A stretch of 64,000 nt of DNA, taken from NCBI GenBank assembly GCA_019116445.1, contig DXBP01000049.1:62001-126000 (forward strand), read 5' to 3'. Position numbers and translations under genes: made by a program. Shown piece after piece: positions 42,212 to 50,043 of the stretch. The first letter of the stretch is position 1. Each line of letters begins with the position of its first letter. The notes beneath the pieces are model-generated. The model made no database searches, was not told the origin of the DNA, and saw only the letters and a list, made by a program, of their open reading frames with translations. Source of the DNA: Candidatus Gemmiger excrementigallinarum. GTDB taxonomy: Bacteria; Bacillota; Clostridia; Oscillospirales; Ruminococcaceae.

Positions 42212-44347
42212 ATGAAAGACAAGATCTTTGGCGTTCTGCAGCGCGTGGGCCGTTCGTTTATGCTGCCCATCGCCCTGCTGCCGGTCGCCGGCCTGCTGCT
42301 GGGTATCGGCAGCTCGTTCACCAACGAAACCATGCTGGAGGCCTACGGCCTGACCGGCATCATCCACCAGGGCACCCCGCTGTACACCGTGCTGGACATC
42401 ATGAACCAGTGCGGCAGCGCCGTGTTCAACAACCTGGCCCTGCTCTTCGCCATGGGCGTCGCCATCGGTATGGCCAAGAAGGAGAAGGAAGTCGCGGCTC
42501 TCTCCGGTGCCATTGCCTACCTGGTCATGAACACCGCCATCAGCGCCATGATCAACGCCGCCGGCGGCGTGGAGGCCATGGCCCCCAACACCACCACCTC
42601 CATGCTGGGCATTACCACCCTGCAGATGGGCGTCTTCGGCGGTATCATCGTCGGTCTGGGCGTGGCGGCACTGCACAACCGCTTCTATAAGACCCAGCTG
42701 CCCCAGGTGCTGTCCTTCTTCGGCGGCACCCGCTTCGTGCCCATCGTCTGCACCGCCGTCTATCTGGTGGTGGGCATCGTCATGTTCTACGTCTGGCCCG
42801 TGGTCCAGACCGGCATCGGTATGCTGGGCAACCTGGTGCTGGGTTCCGGTTATGTGGGCACCTGGCTTTACGGCCTCATCGAGCGTGCCCTGATCCCCTT
42901 CGGCCTGCACCATGTGTTCTATATGCCCTTCTGGCAGACCGCTGTGGGCGGTACCGCCGTCATCGACGGTGTCACCGTCCAGGGCGCCCAGAACATCTTC
43001 TTTGCGGAGCTGGCCTCCAAGGCAACCACCGAGTTCTCGGTTTCCGCCACCCGGTTTATGGCCGGTAAGTTCCCCCTCATGATCTTCGGCCTGCCCGGTG
43101 CGGCCCTGGCCATGTACCGCGCCGCCCGCCCCGAAAAACGCAAGGTCGTGGCCGGCCTGCTGCTCTCCGCCGCGCTGACATCCATGCTCACCGGTATCAC
43201 CGAACCCCTGGAATTCACCTTCCTCTTTGTGGCGCCTGCCATGTACGCCGTCCACTGCGTCTATGCCGGTCTGGCCTATATGCTCATGCACATCTTTAAC
43301 GTGGGCGTGGGCATGACCTTCTCCGGCGGCCTCATCGACCTTACCCTCTTCGGCATCCTGCAGGGCAACGCCAAGACCCACTGGATCTGGGTGGTCATCG
43401 TGGGCGTGTTCTACTTCGTGCTCTACTACTTCACCTTCTACTTCATGATCACCAAAATGAACCTCAAGACCCCCGGCCGTGAGGACGATGGTGAGGAAAC
43501 CAAACTCTATACCCGCGCCGACTTCAAGGAAAAGACCGGCGTAGGTCCCGACGCTTCCGGTGCCAAGAGCAGCGACGGGGTTTCGGCCCTGATCCTTCAG
43601 GGTCTGGGCGGCAAGGCCAACGTGTCCGATGTGGACTGCTGCGCCACCCGTCTGCGCGTCACCGTTGTGGACCCCGCCAAGGTCAACGACGTCCTGCTCC
43701 GTCAGAGCGGCGCTTCCGGCGTGGTGCATAAGGGCGACGGCATCCAGGTCATCTACGGACCCCAGGTGGCGGTCATCAAGTCCAACCTGGTGGACTATAT
43801 GGAAAGCCCGGCTTCCGACGCCCCTGCGGCTGTGGAAACCCCGGCGCCCGCCGCTGAACCTGCCAAGAAGGAAGAAGCCCCCAAGGAGGCTGTCCCTGCC
43901 GAAACCCTCGGCGCCCACCTGGCGGGCACCGTGGTGGCCATGGCCGATGTGAAGGATGAAGCCTTCGCCTCCGGCGTGCTGGGCGACGGCGTGGCCATTG
44001 AACCCACCGAGGGCAAACTCGTTGCCCCGGCGGATGCCACCGTGGATAACCTCTTCGATACCCACCATGCCATCGGCCTGGTGACCGAGGGCGGTGCCGA
44101 ACTGCTGCTGCACATCGGCATCGACACCGTCAAGCTGAACGGCGAGCACTTCACCGCCCACGTAAAGAACGGCCAGAAGGTCAAGAAGGGCGACCTGCTC
44201 ATCAGCTTTGACATCGACGCCATCAAGGCGGCGGGCTACCTGGTCACCACGCCCATGATCGTCTGCAACACCGACCGCTATGCCGCGGTCAAGACCCTGG
44301 CGGAAGGCGAAGTGAAGCCCGGCCAGGACCTGCTGCGGGTGGAGTAA
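42212..44347 (+). CDS. PTS transporter EIICBA, glucose/N-acetylglucosamine family
   Basis: A 711-residue three-domain permease that imports and phosphorylates a hexose. EIIC is about 1-410 (SFMLPIALLPVAGLLLGIGS; GITEPLEFTFLFVAPAMYAV). EIIB is about 450-530, with Cys476-Cys477 in DVDCCATRLRVTV; by alignment Cys477 is the phosphorylated residue. A Pro/Ala/Glu linker leads to EIIA (about 560-711), with the phospho-acceptor His634 in LLLHIGIDTVKL. GGAGGAA precedes the ATG. Gene order with a GlcT-type antiterminator resembles Bacillus glcT-ptsG, favouring glucose, but GlcNAc or a glucoside cannot be excluded. Confidence 0.94.
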   Translation: MKDKIFGVLQRVGRSFMLPIALLPVAGLLLGIGSSFTNETMLEAYGLTGIIHQGTPLYTVLDIMNQCGSAVFNNLALLFAMGVAIGMAKKEKEVAALSGAIAYLVMNTAISAMINAAGGVEAMAPNTTTSMLGITTLQMGVFGGIIVGLGVAALHNRFYKTQLPQVLSFFGGTRFVPIVCTAVYLVVGIVMFYVWPVVQTGIGMLGNLVLGSGYVGTWLYGLIERALIPFGLHHVFYMPFWQTAVGGTAVIDGVTVQGAQNIFFAELASKATTEFSVSATRFMAGKFPLMIFGLPGAALAMYRAARPEKRKVVAGLLLSAALTSMLTGITEPLEFTFLFVAPAMYAVHCVYAGLAYMLMHIFNVGVGMTFSGGLIDLTLFGILQGNAKTHWIWVVIVGVFYFVLYYFTFYFMITKMNLKTPGREDDGEETKLYTRADFKEKTGVGPDASGAKSSDGVSALILQGLGGKANVSDVDCCATRLRVTVVDPAKVNDVLLRQSGASGVVHKGDGIQVIYGPQVAVIKSNLVDYMESPASDAPAAVETPAPAAEPAKKEEAPKEAVPAETLGAHLAGTVVAMADVKDEAFASGVLGDGVAIEPTEGKLVAPADATVDNLFDTHHAIGLVTEGGAELLLHIGIDTVKLNGEHFTAHVKNGQKVKKGDLLISFDIDAIKAAGYLVTTPMIVCNTDRYAAVKTLAEGEVKPGQDLLRVE

Positions 44348-44371
44348 ATCCTGCCGCAGCCGGCACAATAC

Positions 44372-44407
44372 AAAAGGAGCGTCCGCGTGAGCGGACGCTC
44401 CTTTTTT
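44372..44407. terminator. Bidirectional terminator after the PTS gene
   Basis: AAAAGGAGCGTCCGC and GCGGACGCTCCTTTTTT with a GTGA loop serve both convergent transcripts. Confidence 0.93.
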
Positions 44408-44420
44408 GTGCTGCAAACTC

Positions 44421-45164
44421 TTACAGGAACAGCTCGTTCTCCTTGCGGGCGGAGCACAGGGGCTTCAGGGCCAGTTCCAGCCCGCCCACCAGCACGGGGT
44501 TCAGGGCCCGGGCGTGCACCGGGCACTGGGCAATGCACCGCATACAGCTGATGCACTTGCTGCTGTCGGTGACTTTGGGGTCTGCGGCGTCGATGGCGCC
44601 CACCGGGCAGACGGCGGCACAGCGGCCGCAGGCAGTGCAGCCCTTGCCCGCCTGGGGCACGATGCTGCGCACGCCGCGCTTTTTGTAAGGGCGGTTGCCG
44701 GGCAGGGCCGGGGCGGTGGTGTCCCCGGCATCCAGTTTGGCCTGGATCTTGGCCCAGAAATCCCGCAGCACGGCTTTGTCGGCCTCGTCGGGGCGGCCTG
44801 CGGCATACTTGCGGGCGATGGAATGTTCCGCCAGGGCAGCCACAGCGGCCACGGTGCGGAACCCGGCAGCCTGGGCGGTATCCGCCAGTTCGGTCAGGGT
44901 ATCCTCGTAGGCGCGGTTGCCGTACACACAAACCAGCACCGCCCGGGCGCCGCCGCCCTGTACCCGGCTCAGGCGCTCCACGGCGATTTCCGGCACGCGG
45001 CCCCCGTAGGAGGGCACCGCGATGACCGCCACGTCCTGTTCGGTCAGGGGCACGGCGCTGAAATCCAGGCTGCGGTCACACAGGTCCACCACCTGGCCGC
45101 CCGCCAGGGCGTTGGCTACGGCCTGGGTGCCGCCGGTGGGGCTGAAGATCAGTTGATACACCAT
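44421..45164 (-). CDS. EFR1-type flavodoxin-ferredoxin protein
   Basis: A 247-residue fusion. The N-terminal flavodoxin-like part has YQLIFSPTGGT (phosphate-binding loop) and AVIAVPSYGGRVPE; the C-terminal part has two [4Fe-4S] motifs, CTACGRCAAVCP and CISCMRCIAQCP. It would carry electrons between an FMN and two clusters in anaerobic metabolism. The ATG at 45164 is eight bases from AAGG; an ATG two codons upstream is too close to it. Monocistronic. Confidence 0.88.
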   Translation of the reverse strand: MVYQLIFSPTGGTQAVANALAGGQVVDLCDRSLDFSAVPLTEQDVAVIAVPSYGGRVPEIAVERLSRVQGGGARAVLVCVYGNRAYEDTLTELADTAQAAGFRTVAAVAALAEHSIARKYAAGRPDEADKAVLRDFWAKIQAKLDAGDTTAPALPGNRPYKKRGVRSIVPQAGKGCTACGRCAAVCPVGAIDAADPKVTDSSKCISCMRCIAQCPVHARALNPVLVGGLELALKPLCSARKENELFL

Positions 45165-45282
45165 TTGCATTGCCTTCTTTATATATAGGGTGCCTTTATC
45201 ATACAAAATCCCGGGCGGTTTGTACAGCCCCCGGGGGAAAAATCGGATATTTTGTGAACGTTCATTGCATGAAATGTTAATA

Positions 45283-45309
45283 TTAGCACTCTATGCTTGA
45301 CAGTGCTAA
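45283..45309. promoter_or_regulatory. CIRCE operator (HrcA site)
   Basis: TTAGCACTC, nine bases, CAGTGCTAA; the consensus is TTAGCACTC-N9-GAGTGCTAA, so 17 of 18 arm positions match. It overlaps the -35 of the hsp20 promoter, placing hsp20 under HrcA heat-shock repression. Confidence 0.93.
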
Positions 45310-45326
45310 TTTTTCGGTGCTATAAT
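45297..45326 (+). promoter_or_regulatory. Sigma-A promoter of hsp20
   Basis: TTGACA, 18 bases, TATAAT; both hexamers are perfect. The -35 lies within CIRCE. The 5' untranslated region is about 115 bases. Confidence 0.9.
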
Positions 45327-45448
45327 AAAGGCGTTCCAAGGGAACAGGGCGAAAGCCCCGGCGGAAGACCTGCCGCCCCGGGAACGGAAAATTCACCTAA
45401 GACACCGGAAAAACACCGGTATCCGATAAATTTTGGGAGGCATGACCT

Positions 45449-45919
45449 ATGATGATGGTTCCTTATATGTTTCACGATGCTTTGTTGGATGACTGGTTCC
45501 AGAGCGATTGGGACCGCGACTTTGACCGCATGATGCGGGCTTCTGACCCGCGCCGCGTGTTTGGCAAACGCAGTGCCAATGTGATGAAGACCGACGTGCG
45601 GGAAACCGAAACCGGCTACGATATGTTCGTGGACCTGCCGGGCTTCAAGAAGGAAGACGTGAAGCTGGACCTGCAGAACGGCTACCTGACCATCACGGCC
45701 AGCCGCAACGAGGACCGGGACGAGAAGGACGACCAGGGGCATTACATCCGTCAGGAGCGGTACACCGGCTCCTGCGCCCGCAGCTTCTATGTGGGCGACC
45801 AGATCAAGCCCGAGGATGTGAAGGCCAGCTTCAAGGACGGCATCCTGGAACTGAGCCTGCCCAAGGCGGAGGCCAAAAAACTGCCGGATAAGCAGCCCAA
45901 TCAGATCGAGATCCTGTAA
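45449..45919 (+). CDS. Hsp20/alpha-crystallin small heat-shock protein
   Basis: A 156-residue holdase chaperone. The alpha-crystallin domain runs from about residue 46 to 143: MKTDVRETETGYDMFVDLPG, FKKEDVKLDLQNGYLTITAS, and the terminal strand ASFKDGILELSLPK; a C-terminal I-x-I motif (QIEIL) is present for oligomer assembly. GGGAGG precedes the start. CIRCE shows HrcA control, and a strong terminator follows, so the gene is a single-gene heat-shock unit. Confidence 0.96.
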   Translation: MMMVPYMFHDALLDDWFQSDWDRDFDRMMRASDPRRVFGKRSANVMKTDVRETETGYDMFVDLPGFKKEDVKLDLQNGYLTITASRNEDRDEKDDQGHYIRQERYTGSCARSFYVGDQIKPEDVKASFKDGILELSLPKAEAKKLPDKQPNQIEIL

Positions 45920-45964
45920 CCGCGGCGCGGCCAGCCGCCCGCACCTCCATATTTCATAGAGAAA

Positions 45965-46001
45965 CGGGGCGTCCCCTTTGCCGGGGGCGCCCCGCTCTTT
46001 T
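45965..46001 (+). terminator. Terminator of hsp20
   Basis: CGGGGCG/CGCCCCG and CCCC/GGGG stems, followed by CTCTTTTG. Confidence 0.85.
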
Positions 46002-46014
46002 GTGAAAATTATCA

Positions 46015-46043
46015 TTGACATTTTTAGAACGATGTGGTACGAT
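46015..46043 (+). promoter_or_regulatory. Promoter of the polyamine operon leader
   Basis: TTGACA, a 17-base spacer and TACGAT. The predicted start of transcription is near 46050, about 400 bases upstream of the first start codon. Confidence 0.8.
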
Positions 46044-46049
46044 AACCAC

Positions 46050-46425
46050 GATTTTGAAAGACGAATCGTGTAGGAGTTTTTCAAAGCAATTTACCTAGGA
46101 CCGCCCATCAGGGGCTAAGGCCATACGGACAGCCGGGTCCACTGCCGATCGGCAACTTGGGTTGCCTTATTGATTGAGTTAAAAGCTCAAATTTTATAAG
46201 TTGGTTCCTTTTGATAACCAGAAATTGCGTGCACCTCACGCAGACTTGTGAAACGGTCAATAAGAGTAGTAAAAGTAGAATTGCTATATAGACTCTGGAC
46301 ACGATACGCCAAAGATACAAAAGCCCCGCCCTTGCCCTCGCTTTATGGAGGACAGGGCGCTTTGCGGCGAAAAATGGCGAAAGACAACGCAAGTCTGCAC
46401 CCAATGGTGTGGCTTGCGTTTTTTG
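46050..46425 (+). ncRNA. Structured leader RNA of the polyamine operon
   Basis: An approximately 375-nt leader bounded by a promoter and an intrinsic terminator. Visible pairings: GGACC 46098-46102 with GGTCC 46136-46140; TGCC 46143-46146 with GGCA 46151-46154, which competes with GGCAAC 46151-46156 pairing GTTGCC 46161-46166; a multibranch closed by TTATTGA 46167-46173 and TCAATAA 46257-46263 that contains hairpins TTGAG/CTCAA, TGGTT/AACCA and TGCGTG/CACGCA; and CGCCCT/AGGGCG at 46327-46359. The terminator follows at 46386-46425. No T-box, lysine, SAM, guanidine or other motif I know was found. It could be a riboswitch, a protein-responsive attenuator, or a separate small RNA with read-through. 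Confidence 0.65.
46386..46425 (+). terminator. Intrinsic terminator in the polyamine operon leader
   Basis: AACGCAAG (46386-46393) pairs with CTTGCGTT (46413-46420) with an inner CACC/GGTG stem, then a T-run. It ends 30 bases before the decarboxylase start codon, so all operon expression must pass it. Confidence 0.9.
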
Positions 46426-46454
46426 TTTGGAGGAACCACGGGACGGAGGAAAAC

Positions 46455-47921
46455 ATGAACGGGAACGGAAACCACACCCGTCTGGACCAGCGCCGCGCGC
46501 CGATCCACGAGGCGCTGGAAAATTTCCGCCGCATGCGGGTGGTGCCTTTTGATGTGCCCGGCCACAAGCGCGGCCGCGGCAACCCCGAACTGACGGCCTT
46601 TCTGGGCCAGCAGTGCGTGGGCGTGGATGTGAACAGCATGAAACCCCTGGACAATCTCTGCCACCCGGTGTCGGTCATCCGGGAAGCGGAGGAACTGGCC
46701 GCCGATGCCTTCGGCGCGGCCCACGCCTTTTTAATGGTGGGCGGCACCACCAGCTCGGTACAGAGCATGGTGCTCACCGCCTGCAAGCGGGGGGACGAGA
46801 TCATTCTGCCCCGCAACGTGCACCGCAGCGTGCTCAACGCCCTGGTGCTCTGCGGCGCGGTGCCGGTCTACGTCAACCCCGAGGTGGACCAGCGGCTGGG
46901 CATCTCCCTGGGTATGCGGCGGGAACAGGTGGCCAAGGCCATTGCCGAGCACCCCAATGCGGTGGCGGTGCTGGTGAACAACCCCACCTACTACGGCATC
47001 TGCAGCGACCTGCGGGCCATCGTGCGGATGGCCCACGACGCCGGGATGCTCTGCTTGGCCGATGAAGCCCACGGCACCCACTTCTATTTTGGCGGCGGAT
47101 TGCCCGTTTCCGCCATGGCGGCGGGGGCCGATATGGCGGCCGTGTCCATGCACAAGAGCGGCGGCAGCCTGACCCAGTCCAGCCTGCTGCTCTGCGGCCC
47201 CAACGTTCATGCGGGCTATGTGCGCCAGATCATCAACCTGACCCAGACTACCTCGGGCAGCTACCTGCTCATGTCCAGTCTGGATATTTCCCGGCGCAAC
47301 CTGGCCCTGCGGGGGCGCCAGGTGTTCCACCAGGTGGCCGATATGGCCGAGTACGCCCGGGAGGAGATCAACGCCATCGGCGGGTACTACGCCTTCGGCA
47401 AGGAACTGTGCAACGGCGATTCCATCTTTGACTTCGACACCACCAAGCTCAGCATCCATACCCGGGACATCGGTCTGGCGGGCATCGAAGTCTACGACAT
47501 CCTGCGGGATGAATATGATATCCAGATCGAGTTCGGTGACATCGGCAACATCCTCGCCTACCTTTCCATGGGCGACCGCCCCCAGGAACTGGAGCGGCTG
47601 GTCAGCGCCCTGGCCGAGATCAAGCGCCGTTACCACACCGACGGCACCGGCCTGCTCAACCAGGAATACATCGACCCCGAGGTGGTGGCCAGTCCCCAGC
47701 AGGCCTTCTATGCCGATAAAATCAGCCTGCCCCTGCGGGAAACCGAGGGCCGGGTCTGCAGCGAGTTCGTCATGTGCTATCCCCCGGGCATTCCCATTCT
47801 GGCCCCGGGCGAGCGCATCACCGCCGAAATTCTGGATTACATCGAGTACGCCAAATCCAAAGGCTGCAGCATGACGGGCCCCGAGGACCCCGACATCCTG
47901 CGCCTGAACGTGCTGGCCTGA
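46455..47921 (+). CDS. speA: Orn/Lys/Arg decarboxylase family, probable arginine decarboxylase
   Basis: A 488-residue PLP enzyme of the Firmicutes SpeA/SpeF-like type. VVPFDVPGHKRGRGNPELT opens the fold, AFLMVGGTTSSVQ binds cofactor phosphate, LADEAHGTH contains the ring-contacting Asp, and Lys234 in SMHKSGGSL is the Schiff-base lysine. A C-terminal domain ends with CYPPGIPILAPGE. GACGGAGGAAAAC precedes the ATG. Arginine is the likely substrate because agmatinase (speB) follows in the operon; lysine or ornithine use cannot be excluded. It is the first gene after the leader terminator. Confidence 0.92.
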   Translation: MNGNGNHTRLDQRRAPIHEALENFRRMRVVPFDVPGHKRGRGNPELTAFLGQQCVGVDVNSMKPLDNLCHPVSVIREAEELAADAFGAAHAFLMVGGTTSSVQSMVLTACKRGDEIILPRNVHRSVLNALVLCGAVPVYVNPEVDQRLGISLGMRREQVAKAIAEHPNAVAVLVNNPTYYGICSDLRAIVRMAHDAGMLCLADEAHGTHFYFGGGLPVSAMAAGADMAAVSMHKSGGSLTQSSLLLCGPNVHAGYVRQIINLTQTTSGSYLLMSSLDISRRNLALRGRQVFHQVADMAEYAREEINAIGGYYAFGKELCNGDSIFDFDTTKLSIHTRDIGLAGIEVYDILRDEYDIQIEFGDIGNILAYLSMGDRPQELERLVSALAEIKRRYHTDGTGLLNQEYIDPEVVASPQQAFYADKISLPLRETEGRVCSEFVMCYPPGIPILAPGERITAEILDYIEYAKSKGCSMTGPEDPDILRLNVLA

Positions 47922-47937
47922 GAAGGAGGGTTTTCCC

Positions 47938-48795
47938 ATGGAAATGTGGTTTTCGGAATTTCACACCCCGGACGTAAAACACAGCATCCGGGTGGACCGT
48001 CAGCTCTATTCCAAGCAGAGCGACTACCAACGCATTGATATTTTTGAAACGCCGGAGTTTGGCCGGGTACTCACCCTGGACGGCAACGTCATGCTTACCG
48101 AGCGGGACGAGTTCATCTACGACGAGATGATCACCCATGTGCCCATGTCGGTGCACCGGGAAGCCAAGGATATCCTGGTCATCGGCGCCGGTGACGGCGG
48201 CGTGGTGCGGGAACTGACCCGCTACGACCGGGTGGAGCGCATCGACCTGGTGGAGATGGACCCCATGGTGGTGGAAGCCTGCCGGGCCTATCTGCCGGGC
48301 AACGCCTGCCGTATGGACGATCGCCGGGTGCATATCTACTTTGAAAACGCCCTCAAATTCATCCGCCGGTGCGAGGATGAGTATGACCTCATCATTGTGG
48401 ACTCCTCGGACCCCTTCGGCCCGTCGGAAGGTCTGTTCACCCGGGAATTTTACGGCAACTGCTTCAACGCCCTCAAAGAGGACGGAATCATGGTGAACCA
48501 GCAGGGCAGCCCCTTCTATGCCGAGGACGCCAACGCCATGCAGCGCAGCCACAAGCGCATTGCCAGCACCTTCCCCATCAGCCGGGTGTACCAGGCGCAC
48601 ATCCCCACCTTTGCGGCGGGCTACTGGCTGTTCGGTTTTGCCAGCAAAAAGTATCATCCCATCGATGATCTGGACGCCAAGGCCTGGAACGCTTTGAATA
48701 TGCGTACCCGGTATTACACCACCCGCCTGCATGTGGGTGCATTTTATCTGCCGGCATTTCTGGAAGAAATGCTGCGGGAAGTGGAGGATCGTTAA
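47938..48795 (+). CDS. speE: Spermidine synthase family aminopropyltransferase
   Basis: A 285-residue enzyme with an N-terminal beta domain (YQRIDIFETPEFGRVLTLDG) and a Rossmann methyltransferase-like fold: DEFIYDEMITHVPM, ILVIGAGDGGVVREL (nucleotide binding), DLVEMDPMVVE and LIIVDSSDPFGPSEGLFT (catalytic Asp region). It transfers an aminopropyl group from decarboxylated SAM to putrescine. Its stop overlaps the speB start (TAATG). No SAM decarboxylase gene lies in the window. Confidence 0.95.
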   Translation: MEMWFSEFHTPDVKHSIRVDRQLYSKQSDYQRIDIFETPEFGRVLTLDGNVMLTERDEFIYDEMITHVPMSVHREAKDILVIGAGDGGVVRELTRYDRVERIDLVEMDPMVVEACRAYLPGNACRMDDRRVHIYFENALKFIRRCEDEYDLIIVDSSDPFGPSEGLFTREFYGNCFNALKEDGIMVNQQGSPFYAEDANAMQRSHKRIASTFPISRVYQAHIPTFAAGYWLFGFASKKYHPIDDLDAKAWNALNMRTRYYTTRLHVGAFYLPAFLEEMLREVEDR

Positions 48796-49667
48796 TGCTG
48801 CCGCGGAATGTTGAAAACTTTATCGGGTGCGACAGCGCCTACCGCACGGCCCAGATCGTGCTGTTCGGCGCGCCGTACGATTCCACCACCAGTTACCGCC
48901 CCGGCGCCCGGTTCGGCCCGGCGGCCATCCGGCACGAAAGCTACGGTATCGAAACCTACAGCCCCTACCAGAACACCGACCTCACCGACTGCGAGATCTT
49001 CGACAGCGGCGACCTGGAACTGTGCTTCGGCAGCAGCGAAAGCGCCCTCGTCGACATCGAATCCCGGGCGGCCGAGATTTTGCGGGACGGCAAGCTGCCC
49101 CTGTTGCTGGGCGGCGAACATCTGGTGACCTTGGGTTCCGTGCGGGCGGTGGCGGCCCGCTACCCGGAACTGCACATCGTCCACTTTGACGCCCACGCCG
49201 ACCTGCGGGACGATTACCTGGGCGCAAAGCTCAGCCACGCCTGCGTCATCCGCCGCTGCCACGATATTCTGGGCGACGGACGCATCCATCAGTTCTGCAT
49301 CCGCAGCGGCGACCGGGAAGAGTTTGACTTTGCCGCTGCCCATACCGATATGCACCGGTTTGATTTTACGGGGCTTGCGGAACTGACCCAGTGGCTGTGC
49401 GATACCAAGGTTCCGGTCTACCTGACCATTGATATGGACTGTCTGGACCCGTCGGCCTTCCCCGGCACCGGCACGCCGGAAGCAGGGGGCGTCACCTTTG
49501 TGCAGCTGCTGGACGCCATCCGCACCGTGACCCGGGCCAACATCGTGGGCGCCGACCTCAACGAACTGGCCCCCATGCTGGATGCCAGCGGCGTGTCCAC
49601 CGCCACCGCCTGCAAGACCCTGCGGGAACTGCTGCTGGCGCTGGTACATAACCGGCCCCACGTTTGA
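48795..49667 (+). CDS. speB: Agmatinase
   Basis: A 290-residue ureohydrolase that splits agmatine to putrescine and urea. Dinuclear manganese ligands are in LGGEHLVTLG, FDAHADLRDD and IDMDCLDPSAFPGTGTPEAG. N-terminal DSTTSYRPGARFGPAAIR is the usual family signature. Starts on the last base of speE, so it is translationally coupled. It links the decarboxylase product agmatine to the putrescine pool. Confidence 0.96.
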   Translation: MLPRNVENFIGCDSAYRTAQIVLFGAPYDSTTSYRPGARFGPAAIRHESYGIETYSPYQNTDLTDCEIFDSGDLELCFGSSESALVDIESRAAEILRDGKLPLLLGGEHLVTLGSVRAVAARYPELHIVHFDAHADLRDDYLGAKLSHACVIRRCHDILGDGRIHQFCIRSGDREEFDFAAAHTDMHRFDFTGLAELTQWLCDTKVPVYLTIDMDCLDPSAFPGTGTPEAGGVTFVQLLDAIRTVTRANIVGADLNELAPMLDASGVSTATACKTLRELLLALVHNRPHV

Positions 49668-49712
49668 GGGCGGTTGACCCGGAAGGTTCGCGATGCCGAA
49701 AGGCTGCGGAAC

Positions 49713-49997
49713 GTTCCTTTTTGACCGACCAAAAAGGAACCGAAAAAGTCGCCGCTAGTTCCGAGGCGCGGGGCACGGCTTGGGGGCTGCACGCCCCCAA
49801 GACCCCCAAAGAAGAAGTCGCCCACGCCAAAACGGGGAAAAACGCCTGGAAAGACTGTTTTTCCTGCCGTTTTGGCGGTGCTCCACTTACAATTCGGGCG
49901 TGCCCGAACCCCCGCGGCGGCAAAGATTCCGGGTTTTACTTTTTTGTTTTTATATTCGTTTGGAGTTTTTTCGGTTCCTTTTTTGCAAAAAAGGAAC
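49713..49997. mobile_element. MITE-like inverted-repeat element inside the polyamine operon
   Basis: The speB to dehydrogenase gap is about 376 bases. Its ends carry palindromes, GTTCCTTTTT/AAAAAGGAAC (49713-49740) and GTTCCTTTTTTG/CAAAAAAGGAAC (49974-49997). AAAAAGGAACCGAAAAAGTC (49731-49750) and GAGTTTTTTCGGTTCCTTTT (49963-49982) are near-perfect inverted copies, as terminal inverted repeats would be. Inside are two large hairpins, CTTGGGGGC/GCCCCCAAG (49779-49801) and CGCCAAAACGG/CCGTTTTGGCG (49825-49877). No transposase or meaningful reading frame is present. The neighbouring genes remain co-oriented. Confidence 0.65.
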
Positions 49998-50043
49998 AAA
50001 AGCAAAGAAGGAACAACAAATCGTACAAAAAGGAGTCATCACC

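Noticed and set aside
42005..44416. An 803-codon open frame on the - strand
   Set aside because: Fully antisense to the EIICBA gene; composition is Gly/His/Gln-rich with no domain, while the + strand product is an unmistakable PTS protein.
46050..46425. T-box, lysine, SAM or guanidine riboswitch as identity of the leader
   Set aside because: The T-box sequence (GGGTGG-ACCGCG type), the lysine and SAM core motifs and the guanidine-I motifs (CTAGGG, GGTCCGAGAG) were looked for and not found; CCTAGGACC at 46094 is only a partial resemblance.
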